Part shown: piece by piece, positions 19,451 to 28,876 of the stretch
Layout of the letters: each line of letters starts with the position of its first letter
Position numbering within the stretch: position 1 is the first letter of the stretch
NCBI RefSeq assembly: GCF_001013905.1
Contig: NZ_LN831790.1
Span: 434,001-498,000 of the forward strand
Direction: 5' to 3'
DNA from: Streptomyces leeuwenhoekii
GTDB lineage: Bacteria > Actinomycetota > Actinomycetes > Streptomycetales > Streptomycetaceae
Length of the DNA: 64,000 bases
Made by a program: the position numbers and the translations under genes
The notes under the pieces: generated by a model
The model's input: only the letters and a program-made list of their open reading frames with translations
The model's database searches: none
Told to the model about the DNA's origin: nothing

Positions 19451-20321
19451 CACCTGGAAGCGGCGCGCCGTGCGCTCGCCGATGGCCGCCCCGCCGTCCT
19501 TCCTGTGGACCCGGCGGATCTTCCTCACCGTCCTGACGATCTTCGTCCTGCTGCCGGTGTATGTGATGCTCTCCAGCTCGCTCAAGCCGCTGGAGGACGT
19601 CTCGGACAAGTTCCAGTGGATCCCCTCCGGGCTCACGCTCCGGCCGTACGCCGACATCTGGGAGACCGTCCCGCTGGCGGACTACTTCGTCAACTCCCTG
19701 ATCGTCTCGGGCGCCGCCACCGTCTGCTCGGTGGTCATCGCGGTGTTCGCCGCCTACGCCGTCAGCCGCTACGACTTCCGCGGCAAGCGGGTCTTCACGG
19801 TCACGGTCCTGTCGACGCAGATGTTCCCCGGCATCCTCTTCCTGCTGCCGCTGTTCCTCATCTACGTCAACATCGGAAGCGCCACCGGCATCGCCCTGTT
19901 CGGCTCGCGGGGCGGTCTGATCCTCACCTATCTGACCTTCTCGCTGCCGTTCTCCATCTGGATGCTCATCGGATACTTCGACTCCATCCCGCGCGACCTG
20001 GACGAGGCCGCCAAGGTCGACGGGTGCGGCCCGATCGGCGCGCTGTTCCGGGTGATCGTCCCGGCGGCCGTGCCCGGCATCATCGCGGTCGCCGTGTACG
20101 CCTTCATGACCGCCTGGGGCGAAGTCCTCTTCGCCTCCGTGATGACCAACGACACCACCCGCACCCTCGCCGTCGGCCTCCAGGGCTACTCCACGCTGAA
20201 CGACGTGTACTGGAACCAGATCATGGCCGCCTCCCTGGTGGTGAGCGTGCCCGTGGTCGCCGGATTCCTGCTCCTGCAGCGCTATCTGGTCGCCGGCCTG
20301 ACCGCCGGCGCCGTGAAATAG
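19443..20321 (+). CDS. sugar ABC transporter permease (MalG type)
   Basis: The 292-residue permease starts at GTG 19443, overlapping the previous gene by 8 bases, which implies translational coupling. Membrane helices begin at [18 protein letters not shown], and the EAA loop is [21 protein letters not shown]. The C-terminus [11 protein letters not shown] is a common ending of this family. It forms the channel with the permease upstream. Confidence 0.88.
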   Translation: MPDTWKRRAVRSPMAAPPSFLWTRRIFLTVLTIFVLLPVYVMLSSSLKPLEDVSDKFQWIPSGLTLRPYADIWETVPLADYFVNSLIVSGAATVCSVVIAVFAAYAVSRYDFRGKRVFTVTVLSTQMFPGILFLLPLFLIYVNIGSATGIALFGSRGGLILTYLTFSLPFSIWMLIGYFDSIPRDLDEAAKVDGCGPIGALFRVIVPAAVPGIIAVAVYAFMTAWGEVLFASVMTNDTTRTLAVGLQGYSTLNDVYWNQIMAASLVVSVPVVAGFLLLQRYLVAGLTAGAVK

Positions 20322-20391
20322 CCCCCAGCGCCCGTCCCGCCCACGGCAGCGTCCCGCACGTCCGCCCCGCCCACTCCTGAGAGGTTCATCC

Positions 20392-21771
20392 GTGTCCGAA
20401 TCCGCAGCCCCGTACGCCCTCGACCTCGCGGCCTTCCCGGCCGACTTCACCTGGGGCACCGCGACCTCCGCCTACCAGATCGAGGGCGCGGTGGCCGAGG
20501 ACGGCCGCGCCCCGTCCATCTGGGACACCTTCAGCCACACACCCGGCCGGGTGGACAACGACGACCACGGCGACATCGCCTGCGACCACTACCACCGCTG
20601 GCCCGAGGACATCGCCCTGATGAAGGAACTCGGCACCGACGGCTACCGCATGTCCGTGGCCTGGCCCCGGGTGCTGCCCGGCGGCGACGGTCCCGTCAAC
20701 GCCGCGGGCCTCGACTTCTACGACCGGCTCGTCGACGGCCTGCTCGCCGCCGGCATCACCCCGTCCGTCACCCTCTACCACTGGGACCTGCCGCAGGCCC
20801 TCCAGGACCGCGGCGGCTGGACCGAGCGCGACACCGCCGAACACCTCGCCGCCTACGCCTCCGTCGTCGCCGGCCGGCTCGGCGACCGGGTCACCCGGTG
20901 GGCCACGCTCAACGAGCCGCTGTGCTCCGGCTGGATCGGCCACCTGGAGGGCCGGATGGCCCCCGGCCTCACCGACCTCACCGCGGCCGTCCGCGCCTCG
21001 TACCACCTGCTGCTCGCCCACGGCCTGGCCGTACAGGCGGTGCGCGCCGCAGCGCCCGGCGCGCAGGTCGGCCTGGTCACCAACCACTCCACCGTCGAAC
21101 CGGCCACCGCCCGTCCCGAGGACGCCGCCGCGGCCGCCCGCCTCGACGGCCACACCAACCGCTGGTGGCTCGACCCCGTCTACGGCCGCGGCTTCCCCGC
21201 CGACATGCGCGAGCTGTACGGCGTCGAGCTTCCCGAACGGCCCGGCGACCTGGAGGTGATGGCGTCCCCGACCGACTGGCACGGCCTCAACTACTACTTC
21301 CCGTCCGTCGTCGTCGACGACCCGGAGGGGCCCGTGCCCTACGTCCGTGAGATCAAGGTGCCCGGTGTACCCCGCTCCGGTATGGACTGGCCGGTCGACG
21401 CCGCCGGCCTGGAGGGCATGCTGATGCGGCTCACCGACGACTACGGGGTGCGCCGCATCTACGTCACCGAGAACGGCTCCGCCTACCCGGACACCGTCGC
21501 CCCCGACGGCACCGTCCACGATCCCGAGCGCACCCGCTACCTGGAGGACCACCTGGCCGCCTGCGCCCGCGCCCTGCGCAAGGGCGCTCCGCTGGCGGGC
21601 TACTACGCCTGGTCCCTGTTGGACAACTTCGAGTGGGCGTACGGCTACGACAAGCGCTTCGGGCTGGTGCACGTGGACTACGCGAGCCAGAAGCGCACCA
21701 TGAAGAGCAGCGGACGCCGCTACGCGGAGATCATCCGCGCCCACCGGGACTCCGTGTCCGCCGCCCCCTGA
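20392..21771 (+). CDS. GH1 beta-glucosidase, probably cytoplasmic
   Basis: The 459-residue family 1 glycoside hydrolase starts at GTG 20392 behind GAGAGG. It has the family opening [15 protein letters not shown], acid/base Glu175 in TLNEP, and nucleophile Glu360 in YVTENG. No signal peptide is present, so it should hydrolyse sugars brought in by the ABC transporter encoded immediately upstream. A role on beta-1,3- or beta-1,4-linked glucose dimers is inferred from the locus. Confidence 0.92.
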   Translation: MSESAAPYALDLAAFPADFTWGTATSAYQIEGAVAEDGRAPSIWDTFSHTPGRVDNDDHGDIACDHYHRWPEDIALMKELGTDGYRMSVAWPRVLPGGDGPVNAAGLDFYDRLVDGLLAAGITPSVTLYHWDLPQALQDRGGWTERDTAEHLAAYASVVAGRLGDRVTRWATLNEPLCSGWIGHLEGRMAPGLTDLTAAVRASYHLLLAHGLAVQAVRAAAPGAQVGLVTNHSTVEPATARPEDAAAAARLDGHTNRWWLDPVYGRGFPADMRELYGVELPERPGDLEVMASPTDWHGLNYYFPSVVVDDPEGPVPYVREIKVPGVPRSGMDWPVDAAGLEGMLMRLTDDYGVRRIYVTENGSAYPDTVAPDGTVHDPERTRYLEDHLAACARALRKGAPLAGYYAWSLLDNFEWAYGYDKRFGLVHVDYASQKRTMKSSGRRYAEIIRAHRDSVSAAP

Positions 21772-21772
21772 G

Positions 21773-21817
21773 CCCCGGCCCCGCAGCGGTCGCGCACGCG
21801 GCGCCGCGGGGCCGGGG
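21773..21817 (+). terminator. strong hairpin after the GH1 gene
   Basis: Perfect 12-bp arms CCCCGGCCCCGC (21773-21784) and GCGGGGCCGGGG (21806-21817) begin 2 nt past the stop of the GH1 gene. The gap to 22015 contains no gene. The structure may also serve the convergent lacI transcript. Confidence 0.6.
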
Positions 21818-22015
21818 GCGGGGTGTCCTCGCGGTCCTCGTGCCGGGCGGGCACGTGCGCCGGGCGCGGGCGCGAGCTGGGCGTGCGCGGGCGCGGGTGG
21901 ATGCCCGGGCCGCGGGCGGGTGCGCGGGCCTGTCCGCGGCACGGCGCTCGCGCGCGGCAGAGGCACCGGCACCGCGCCACGGGCGGCGTCCCCCGGCCGC
22001 GCACGGGCGGGCCGG

Positions 22016-23035
22016 TCAGGCCGACTCGCGCACCACCAGCACCGGCTCGAACAGTGTGCGGGAGCAGTCGTCGGTGCCGCCCCGGAGCTGTTCGACCAGC
22101 AACCGGGCCATAGCCGCGGCCATCTCCTCCACCGGCTGGCGCACCGTGGTCAGTCCGGGCCGGCACTCCGTGGCGGCCCGGGAGTCGTCGAAGCCCACCA
22201 CGGCGATGTCGCCGGGCACGGCCAACCCCTGTTCCCGCAGGTACTGGCACGCGCCCTGCGCCATCAGGTCGTTGGCGGCGAACACCCCGTCCAGCCCGGG
22301 GTGCTCCCGCAGCAGCCGGGCCATCGCCTCCCGGCCGCTCTCGACGGTGAACCGCCCCCGGACCACGGGGACGTCGGTGATCCCCGCCTCGGCCAGCGCC
22401 GCGCGGAAGCCGTCGAGGCGGTCCCGGGCGGCCGGGGCGGAGCCGGGCGCGCCGATGGTGGCGAGCCGCCGCCGACCGCGGGCGAGGAGGTGCCCGGCGG
22501 CGAGCCGGGCGCCCGCGGCGTTGTCGAGGCCGACGTACCCCGCGCGCAGCCGGCCGGGCGGGCGGCCGAAGAGCACCGTCGGAACACTCGCTGCCACCAG
22601 CATCGCCGGCAGCGGGTCGTCCGCGTCGAGGGAGACCACCAGCGCGCCGTCGGCGGCGCCCTGCCGCAAGTACTGCGTGACCTGGCCCCTTGCCTGCTCG
22701 GACTCGGCGACCAGCAGGACCGGCTGGACGCTCCGCTCGCGCAGGAAACCCACCGCCCCGTCCACCACCCGTCCGAAGAAGGGGTCGGTGAAGACGCGCG
22801 CGGTGAACGCTTCGCCCACCGCGGAGAACACCAGCGCCACCGCGCCCGTGCGGCGGGTCACCAGCGAGCGGGCGGCCTGGTTGGGGGTGTAGCCGGTGCG
22901 GCTGATCGCCCGGCGCACCACGTCCTGGATCCGCGGGTCGACATTGCGCACGCCGTTGACCACGCGCGACACCGTCGCACGGGAGACTCCGGCCTCACGT
23001 GCGACGTCCTCCAGGGTCGGTCCCCTCTTGCTCAC
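22016..23035 (-). CDS. LacI-family repressor of the beta-glucan locus
   Basis: The 339-residue regulator starts at ATG 23035 and opens with the LacI helix-turn-helix TLEDVAREAGVSRATVSRVVNG, then a hinge helix (TPNQAARSLVTRRTG). The periplasmic-binding-like sensor domain (about 65-335) includes GVFAANDLMAQG and VVGFDDSRAATECRPGLTTV. It is convergent with the transporter/GH1 operon and divergent from the GH55-like gene, whose promoter region carries a perfect LacI-type palindrome. It is close in kind to CebR/BglR repressors that release DNA on binding oligosaccharides; the inducer here is not determined. Confidence 0.9.
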   Translation of the reverse strand: MSKRGPTLEDVAREAGVSRATVSRVVNGVRNVDPRIQDVVRRAISRTGYTPNQAARSLVTRRTGAVALVFSAVGEAFTARVFTDPFFGRVVDGAVGFLRERSVQPVLLVAESEQARGQVTQYLRQGAADGALVVSLDADDPLPAMLVAASVPTVLFGRPPGRLRAGYVGLDNAAGARLAAGHLLARGRRRLATIGAPGSAPAARDRLDGFRAALAEAGITDVPVVRGRFTVESGREAMARLLREHPGLDGVFAANDLMAQGACQYLREQGLAVPGDIAVVGFDDSRAATECRPGLTTVRQPVEEMAAAMARLLVEQLRGGTDDCSRTLFEPVLVVRESA

Positions 23036-23099
23036 TCCCGCACCCTAACGCGCTGTCGCCGGACGGGTACGCGCAGGTGTCTCCCACTCGCCCGAAGGC

Positions 23100-23181
23100 T
23101 TAAGGCAAGCCTAAAGAAAAGTGCGACACAATGCTTGACCGTTCACCGACAGGTGGGCAAGGTTCCTGCGAGAGCGCTCTC
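23100..23181 (+). promoter_or_regulatory. GH55-like gene promoter with LacI operator (and possible iron-box-like dyad)
   Basis: TTGACC (23135-23140) and CAAGGT (23158-23163), spaced 17 nt, form a candidate promoter. Just downstream, where transcription would begin, is the perfect palindrome GAGAGCGCTCTC (23170-23181), a typical repressor position. It differs from the CebR site GGGAGCGCTCCC at one base per arm, so the divergent LacI protein is the likely binder. The AT-rich TTAAGGCAAGCCTAA (23100-23114) resembles part of an IdeR/DmdR iron box, but the dyad is imperfect and I give it little weight. Confidence 0.55.
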
Positions 23182-23215
23182 CCACCCCGTTCCCCCTCTG
23201 CACAGAGGAGTCCTC

Positions 23216-25402
23216 ATGACTTCAGTCGGGACACCGCCGGCCTTCCGGCGATTCAACCCGGCCGCCAGACGTGCCACCGCGGGCGCCCTGGTCTCGTCCC
23301 TGGTCGGCGCGCTGCTCGCGCTCGTCCCCGCCGCCCCGGCCACGGCCGCCGAGACCCTGCTGTCCCAGGGCAGGCCCGCCACCGCGTCGTCGGCAGAGGG
23401 CGCGGCGTTCGCCGCCTCGGCCGCCGTGGACGGCAACCTCACCGGCACCCGCTGGGCCAGCCAGTGGAGCGACAACCAATGGCTCCAGGTCGACCTCGGC
23501 CGGACCACCGCCATCAGCCGCGTGGTGCTGACCTGGGAAGCGGCCTACGGCAAGGCCTACGACATCCAGCTCTCCGACAACGGCAGCGACTGGCGCACCG
23601 TCAAGTCCGTCACCGCCGGAGACGGCGGCACGGACGACATCACCGTCTCCGGCACCGGCCGCTACGTCCGCCTCCAGGGCATCACCCGCGCCACCGGCTA
23701 CGGCTACTCCCTCTGGGAGTTCCAGGTCTACGGCGGCACCGGCGACACCCCCCAGCTCCCCGGCGGCGGCGACCTCGGCCCCAATGTGCACGTGATCGAC
23801 CCCTCCACCCCCGACATCCAGGGAAAGCTGGACGCGGTCTTCAAACAGCAGGAGTCCGCGCAGTTCGGCTCCGGCCGGCACGCGTTCCTGTTCAAGCCGG
23901 GCACCTACAACAACCTCAACGCCCAGATCGGCTTCTACACCCAGATCGCGGGCCTCGGCCTGAAGCCCGACGACACCCTCATCAACGGTGACGTCACCGT
24001 CGACGCGGGCTGGTTCAACGGCAACGCCACCCAGAACTTCTGGCGCGGCGCCGAGAACCTCGCGGTCAACCCGGTCAACGGCACCAACCGGTGGGCGGTC
24101 TCCCAGGCGTCCTCCTTCCGCCGGATGCACGTCAAGGGCGGCCTCAACCTCGCCCCGAACGGCTACGGCTGGGCCAGCGGCGGCTACATCGCCGACTCCA
24201 AGATCGACGGCCAGGTCGGCAACTACTCCCAGCAGCAGTGGTACACACGGGACAGCGCCATCGGCGGCTGGTCCAACTCCGTGTGGAACCAGGTCTTCTC
24301 CGGCGTCGAGGGCGCCCCGGCCAACAGCTTCCCCGAGCCGCGCTACACCACCCTCGCCACCACCCCGGTCTCGCGCGAGAAGCCGTTCCTCTACCTCGAC
24401 GGCAACGAGTACAAGGTCTTCGCCCCCGCCAAGCGCACGGGCGCCCGCGGCACCACGTGGGCGAGCGGCACCCCGCAGGGGCAGTCGATCCCGCTGAGCC
24501 GCTTCTACGTCGTCAAGCCCGGTGCCACCGCCGCCACCATCAACCAGGCACTCGCCCAGGGCCTGCACCTGCTGTTCACGCCCGGCGTCTACCACGTGGA
24601 CCGGACGATCGAGATCAACCGGCCCGACACCATCGTGCTCGGCCTGGGCCTGGCCACCATCATCCCGGACAACGGCGTGACCGCCCTGCGGGTCGCCGAC
24701 GTCGACGGCGTACGCCTCGCGGGCTTCCTGATCGACGCCGGAACGGTCAACTCGCCGACCCTGCTGGAGGTCGGCCCGCAGAACGCGTCCGCCGACCACT
24801 CCGCGAACCCCACGACCGTCCAGGACGTATACATCCGCATCGGCGGCGCGGGCGCCGGCAAGGCCACCACCAGCATGGTCGTCAACAGCGACGACACGAT
24901 CATCGACCACACCTGGGTGTGGCGCGCCGACCACGGCGACGGCGTCGGCTGGGAGACCAACCGGGCCGACTACGGCGTCCGCGTCAACGGCGACGACGTG
25001 CTGGCCACCGGCCTGTTCGTGGAGCACTTCAACAAGTACGACGTCGAGTGGTACGGCGAGCGCGGCCGCACCATCTTCTTCCAGAACGAGAAGGCGTACG
25101 ACGCCCCTAACCAGGCCGCCATCCAGAACGGCACCACCAAGGGCTACGCCGCCTACCGGGTCGACGACTCGGTGAACACCCATGAGGGCTGGGGCATGGG
25201 CAGCTACTGCTACTACAACGTCGACCCGACGATCCGCCAGGACCATGGATTCAAAGCGCCGGTCAAGCCCGGCGTGAAGTTCCACAGCCTGCTCACCGTC
25301 TCGCTCGGCGGCAACGGCCACTTCGAGCACGTCATCAACGACACGGGTGCGCCGACCCAGGGCACCGAGACCGTCCCCTCGACGGTCGTCTCCTACCCCT
25401 GA
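23216..25402 (+). CDS. secreted discoidin-domain GH55-like beta-1,3-glucanase
   Basis: The 728-residue protein starts at ATG 23216 behind GAGGAGTCCTC. It has a signal peptide ending near 42 (APATA), an F5/8-type C (discoidin/CBM32-like) domain at about 45-172, and a large catalytic region from 185 to the end. The latter matches the double beta-helix proteins of GH55, which act as exo-beta-1,3-glucanases, with blocks FKPGTYNN, NFWRGAENLAVNP, SGGYIADSKIDGQVG, IVLGLGLATIIPDNGVTALRV, RADHGDGVGWETN and GERGRTIFFQNE. It likely releases glucose or laminaribiose from beta-1,3-glucan outside the cell. The discoidin segment is almost identical in DNA to that of the next gene. Family assignment is from memory of related Streptomyces proteins. 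Confidence 0.75.
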   Translation: MTSVGTPPAFRRFNPAARRATAGALVSSLVGALLALVPAAPATAAETLLSQGRPATASSAEGAAFAASAAVDGNLTGTRWASQWSDNQWLQVDLGRTTAISRVVLTWEAAYGKAYDIQLSDNGSDWRTVKSVTAGDGGTDDITVSGTGRYVRLQGITRATGYGYSLWEFQVYGGTGDTPQLPGGGDLGPNVHVIDPSTPDIQGKLDAVFKQQESAQFGSGRHAFLFKPGTYNNLNAQIGFYTQIAGLGLKPDDTLINGDVTVDAGWFNGNATQNFWRGAENLAVNPVNGTNRWAVSQASSFRRMHVKGGLNLAPNGYGWASGGYIADSKIDGQVGNYSQQQWYTRDSAIGGWSNSVWNQVFSGVEGAPANSFPEPRYTTLATTPVSREKPFLYLDGNEYKVFAPAKRTGARGTTWASGTPQGQSIPLSRFYVVKPGATAATINQALAQGLHLLFTPGVYHVDRTIEINRPDTIVLGLGLATIIPDNGVTALRVADVDGVRLAGFLIDAGTVNSPTLLEVGPQNASADHSANPTTVQDVYIRIGGAGAGKATTSMVVNSDDTIIDHTWVWRADHGDGVGWETNRADYGVRVNGDDVLATGLFVEHFNKYDVEWYGERGRTIFFQNEKAYDAPNQAAIQNGTTKGYAAYRVDDSVNTHEGWGMGSYCYYNVDPTIRQDHGFKAPVKPGVKFHSLLTVSLGGNGHFEHVINDTGAPTQGTETVPSTVVSYP
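23330..23737 (+). repeat. 408-bp duplicated discoidin segment, copy 1
   Basis: Bases 23330-23737 recur at 25607-26014 with a constant offset of 2277. I find two differences only, at 23395 (A/G) and 23704 (C/A), both silent, so about 136 residues are identical. The repeat runs from the end of the signal peptide (GCCGCCCCGGCCACGGCC) to the Gly-Gly after the domain (GTCTACGGCGGC). Its edges match the domain edges rather than any mobile element. Confidence 0.95.
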
Positions 25403-25495
25403 CGGTCCCGTGATCTCCCCTCCGGGCGGCGCACCGGTCCCCGCGGCGCCGCCCGGAGGGGGCCCGACGTCCCTCCCCCTGCACATGGAGCCGCC

Positions 25496-27676
25496 ATGCA
25501 CACCGCCATGTACACCGCCAGGAGAAGAAGACCGGCCCCGGCCCGCACGACGGCCTCCCTCGTGGCTCTGGGCGCCCTGCTCACCGCGTCCGTCACCGCA
25601 CTGACGGCCGCCCCGGCCACGGCCGCCGAGACCCTGCTGTCCCAGGGCAGGCCCGCCACCGCGTCGTCGGCGGAGGGCGCGGCGTTCGCCGCCTCGGCCG
25701 CCGTGGACGGCAACCTCACCGGCACCCGCTGGGCCAGCCAGTGGAGCGACAACCAATGGCTCCAGGTCGACCTCGGCCGGACCACCGCCATCAGCCGCGT
25801 GGTGCTGACCTGGGAAGCGGCCTACGGCAAGGCCTACGACATCCAGCTCTCCGACAACGGCAGCGACTGGCGCACCGTCAAGTCCGTCACCGCCGGAGAC
25901 GGCGGCACGGACGACATCACCGTCTCCGGCACCGGCCGCTACGTCCGCCTCCAGGGCATCACCCGCGCCACCGGCTACGGATACTCCCTCTGGGAGTTCC
26001 AGGTCTACGGCGGCGACGCCGCCCAGCCCGGTCCCGGCGGAGCCGTCCGGGTCACCGGCAGCCAGGGCAACTGGCAACTGACCGTCGGGGGACGGCCGTA
26101 CACCGTCAAAGGCGTCACCTGGGGCCCGGCCATCTCGGACGCCGCCCGCTACATGCCCGACGTGAAGTCCCTGGGCGTCAACACCATCCGCACCTGGGGC
26201 ACCGACGGCGGGACGAAGCCGCTGCTGGACGCGGCCGCGGCGCACGGCATCCGGGTCGTCAACGGCTTCTGGCTGCAACCGGGCGGCGGCCCGGGATCCG
26301 GCGGCTGCGTCGACTACGTGACGGACACCGCGTACAAGGCGAACATGCTCGACGAGTTCGCCAAGTGGGTCGAGACCTACAAGTCCCACCCGGCGACGCT
26401 GATGTGGAACGTCGGCAACGAGTCCGTCCTCGGCCTGCAGAACTGCTACAGCGGCGCGGAGCTGGAGGCGCAGCGCAACGCGTACACCTCCTTCGTCAAC
26501 GACGTGGCGAAGAAGATCCACGCCATCGACCCGGACCACCCGGTGACCTCCACCGACGCGTGGACCGGCGCCTGGCCCTACTACCAGCGCAACGCCCCTG
26601 ATCTGGATCTGTACTCGATGAACTCCTACGGCGACATCTGCGGTGTGCGCCAGGACTGGGAGGAGGGCGGCTACACCAAGCCGTACATCATCACCGAGAC
26701 CGGCCCGGCCGGCGAGTGGGAGGTGCCGGACGACGCCAACGGGGTCCCCGACGAGCCGACCGACGTCCAGAAGGCGGAGGCGTACACCAAGGCGTGGAAC
26801 TGCGTCACCGGCCACCAGGGCGTCGCCCTGGGCGCGACGGTCTTCCACTACGGCGTCGAGCACGACTTCGGCGGTGTCTGGTTCAATCTGGTGCCCGACG
26901 GTCTCAAGCGCCTGTCGTACTACGCGCTCAAGAAGGCGTACACGGGCAGCACGGCCGGCGACAACACCCCGCCGGTGATCGGCAACATGACCGTCACACC
27001 GTCCGGGTCCGCCCCGGCGGGCGGCGAGTTCACGGTCCGCGCCGACGTCCGTGACCCCGACGGCGACCCGGTCACCACGAAGATCTACCTGAGCGGCAAC
27101 TACGCGAGCGGCGACAAGCGGCTCGTCGAGGCGTCCTACCGCTCCCTCGGCAATGGCGCCTTCGCCGTCAAGGCGCCCGAGAAGCTCGGCGTGTGGAAGG
27201 TGTACGTGCAGGCCGAGGACGGCCGTGGCAACGCCGGCATCGAGACCGAGTCCGTCAAGGTCGTCGCGCCACCCGTCACGGGCGCCAACCTCGCCCTGAA
27301 CCGGACCACCACCGCCTCCTCCTTCCAGTCCTCCTACGGCGACTGCCCCTGTCCCCCGGCCAACGCCACCGACGGCAACGCCGGCACCCGCTGGGCCAGC
27401 GACTGGAGCGACCCGCAGTGGATCCGGGTCGACCTGGGCTCCGCGCGTTCCTTCACCAGACTCCAGTTGGTCTGGGACCCGGCGTACGCCCGCGCCTACG
27501 AGGTGCAGGTCTCCGACGACGGCACGACCTGGCGCACCGTCCGCACCGTCACCGACGGCAACGGCGACGTCGACACCCTCGACGTCGCGGCCACCGCCCG
27601 CCATGTGCGGCTCCACCTCACCGCACGCGGCACCGGCTGGGGTTACTCGCTCCACGAGTTCGGCATCTACGGCTGA
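25496..27676 (+). CDS. secreted clan GH-A (GH2/GH72-like) glycosidase with two discoidin domains
   Basis: The 726-residue protein has an N-terminal signal peptide (cleavage near 41) and starts at ATG 25496, with ATG 25508 as alternative. The order is discoidin domain (about 43-172, identical to that of the GH55-like protein), TIM barrel (about 185-490), an Ig-like domain (500-590) and a second, divergent discoidin domain (596-726). Candidate catalytic residues are Glu309 in NVGNESV and Glu401 in ITETGPAGEW, the acid/base and nucleophile of clan GH-A. The opening YTVKGVTWGPAISDAARYMPDVKSLGVNTIR resembles both GH2 catalytic domains and Gas1-type beta-1,3-glucanosyltransferases (GH72). In this setting I expect action on beta-1,3-glucan, but that is inference. 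Confidence 0.75.
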   Translation: MHTAMYTARRRRPAPARTTASLVALGALLTASVTALTAAPATAAETLLSQGRPATASSAEGAAFAASAAVDGNLTGTRWASQWSDNQWLQVDLGRTTAISRVVLTWEAAYGKAYDIQLSDNGSDWRTVKSVTAGDGGTDDITVSGTGRYVRLQGITRATGYGYSLWEFQVYGGDAAQPGPGGAVRVTGSQGNWQLTVGGRPYTVKGVTWGPAISDAARYMPDVKSLGVNTIRTWGTDGGTKPLLDAAAAHGIRVVNGFWLQPGGGPGSGGCVDYVTDTAYKANMLDEFAKWVETYKSHPATLMWNVGNESVLGLQNCYSGAELEAQRNAYTSFVNDVAKKIHAIDPDHPVTSTDAWTGAWPYYQRNAPDLDLYSMNSYGDICGVRQDWEEGGYTKPYIITETGPAGEWEVPDDANGVPDEPTDVQKAEAYTKAWNCVTGHQGVALGATVFHYGVEHDFGGVWFNLVPDGLKRLSYYALKKAYTGSTAGDNTPPVIGNMTVTPSGSAPAGGEFTVRADVRDPDGDPVTTKIYLSGNYASGDKRLVEASYRSLGNGAFAVKAPEKLGVWKVYVQAEDGRGNAGIETESVKVVAPPVTGANLALNRTTTASSFQSSYGDCPCPPANATDGNAGTRWASDWSDPQWIRVDLGSARSFTRLQLVWDPAYARAYEVQVSDDGTTWRTVRTVTDGNGDVDTLDVAATARHVRLHLTARGTGWGYSLHEFGIYG
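25607..26014 (+). repeat. 408-bp duplicated discoidin segment, copy 2
   Basis: This is the second copy of the 23330-23737 segment, inside the clan GH-A gene, with silent differences at 25672 and 25981. The flanking coding sequence is unrelated, so the whole gene was not duplicated. Confidence 0.95.
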
Positions 27677-27701
27677 TTCCTCATCCCCCTGGGAGAGCCA
27701 T

Positions 27702-28781
27702 ATGAAGATCCGCGGAAGAACCCTGTCGGCATTACTCCTCGCCTCCGCGCTGGCCGCCTCCGCGCTGGGCGCCGGCACCGTCGCGGCCCTCGACACCGCA
27801 CCAGCGGCGGCCACCGCTCAGGCGGCCACCGGTCACACCGGGCACGTGATGGCCGGCTCCGCCCTGCCGTCCGGCGACGACCCCGACGGCGACGGATACG
27901 TCCCCGCCGTCCCGCCGGTCACCGGCGTCACCCCGTCCGACGCGGCACCGGCTCCGGCCTACTTCCACGAGTTCCAGGCCAACTGCTCGGTCACCCACAC
28001 GGCACCCGACGACCCGATCGTGTACCCCGGCCGGCCGGGCGCCTCCCACGACCACACCTTCATGGGCAACAGGTCGACGAACGCGCACTCCACAACCGCC
28101 TCGCTGACCGGCGGTGCCACGAGTTGCAACGCGCCCGCCGACGCCTCGGCGTACTGGATGCCCTCGCTGTACGACGGGGACCGCAAGGTCCTGCCCGTGG
28201 GCCCGCAGGTCATCTACTACAAGTCCGGTGTCACCGACTACACCAGCGTGCGCCCCTTCCCGAAGGGGCTGCGGTTCGTCGTCGGCGACCCGGCTCAGTC
28301 CGCCGACCGGTTCCGCGACCACGGCGGCTGGGTCGAGGGCTGGGAGTGCGGTGACAGCTACAAGAACGTCGACTTCCCCGCCCGCTGCCCGGCCGGTACC
28401 CAGTTGAACATCCGGATGCAGGCCCCCAGTTGCTGGAACGGCCTGCATCTCGACACACCCGACCACCAGAGCCACATGGCCTACCCGGTGGTGAAGCCCG
28501 GCACCAACCATGACGTCTGCCCGGCCTCCCACCCGGTCGCCCTGCCGATGATCGAGTTCAAGATGGCGTTCCCGGTCGACGGCGACATGTCCCGCGTCCG
28601 GCTCTCCAGCGGGCGCGGCCACTCCTTCCACTACGACTTCTTCAACGCGTGGGAGGACCGCACCCTCAAGGCCCTGGTCGACCACTGCGTCGTCGGCGGA
28701 CTGCAGTGCGACACCCGGGGCTACGACCAGAACCACCCGGAGCGGGGCGCCGTGCTGAACGCCGACCACCGCCTGCCCTGA
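27702..28781 (+). CDS. secreted DUF1996 protein with a TTA codon
   Basis: The 359-residue protein starts at ATG 27702 behind GGGAGAG, 25 nt after the clan GH-A gene and so probably in its operon. A signal peptide (about 1-28) leads to a short acidic linker and a DUF1996 domain (about 85-350) with YFHEFQANCSVTHTAPDDP, HDHTFMGN, YWMPSLYD, SCWNGLHLD and HSFHYDFFNAW; several His and Cys are conserved. DUF1996 is known from fungi and actinobacteria and has no settled function. Leu11 is encoded by TTA (27732-27734), rare in Streptomyces and read by the bldA tRNA, so production may wait for differentiation. A role in binding or cutting fungal-wall glucan is suggested only by the neighbours. Confidence 0.82.
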   Translation: MKIRGRTLSALLLASALAASALGAGTVAALDTAPAAATAQAATGHTGHVMAGSALPSGDDPDGDGYVPAVPPVTGVTPSDAAPAPAYFHEFQANCSVTHTAPDDPIVYPGRPGASHDHTFMGNRSTNAHSTTASLTGGATSCNAPADASAYWMPSLYDGDRKVLPVGPQVIYYKSGVTDYTSVRPFPKGLRFVVGDPAQSADRFRDHGGWVEGWECGDSYKNVDFPARCPAGTQLNIRMQAPSCWNGLHLDTPDHQSHMAYPVVKPGTNHDVCPASHPVALPMIEFKMAFPVDGDMSRVRLSSGRGHSFHYDFFNAWEDRTLKALVDHCVVGGLQCDTRGYDQNHPERGAVLNADHRLP

Positions 28782-28876
28782 CCCGCCGGACCCGCCCGGC
28801 CCGGACGCCGCTCCCCCGGCGTCCGGGCCGACGCGGTACCCGCACCGACTCCCACTCCAGCGAGGACCGCGACCGC

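Noticed and set aside
23100..23114. Iron box (IdeR/DmdR) upstream of the GH55-like gene
   Set aside because: TTAAGGCAAGCCTAA has matching ends but lacks the central symmetry of the 19-bp consensus, and nothing nearby concerns iron.
23222..27814. A 1530-codon open frame on the minus strand across the GH55-like and clan GH-A genes
   Set aside because: It is antisense to two clear secreted enzymes, has a repetitive Val/Gly/Asp composition from reading GC-rich codons backwards, and contains the duplicated segment only as a mirror of the real genes.
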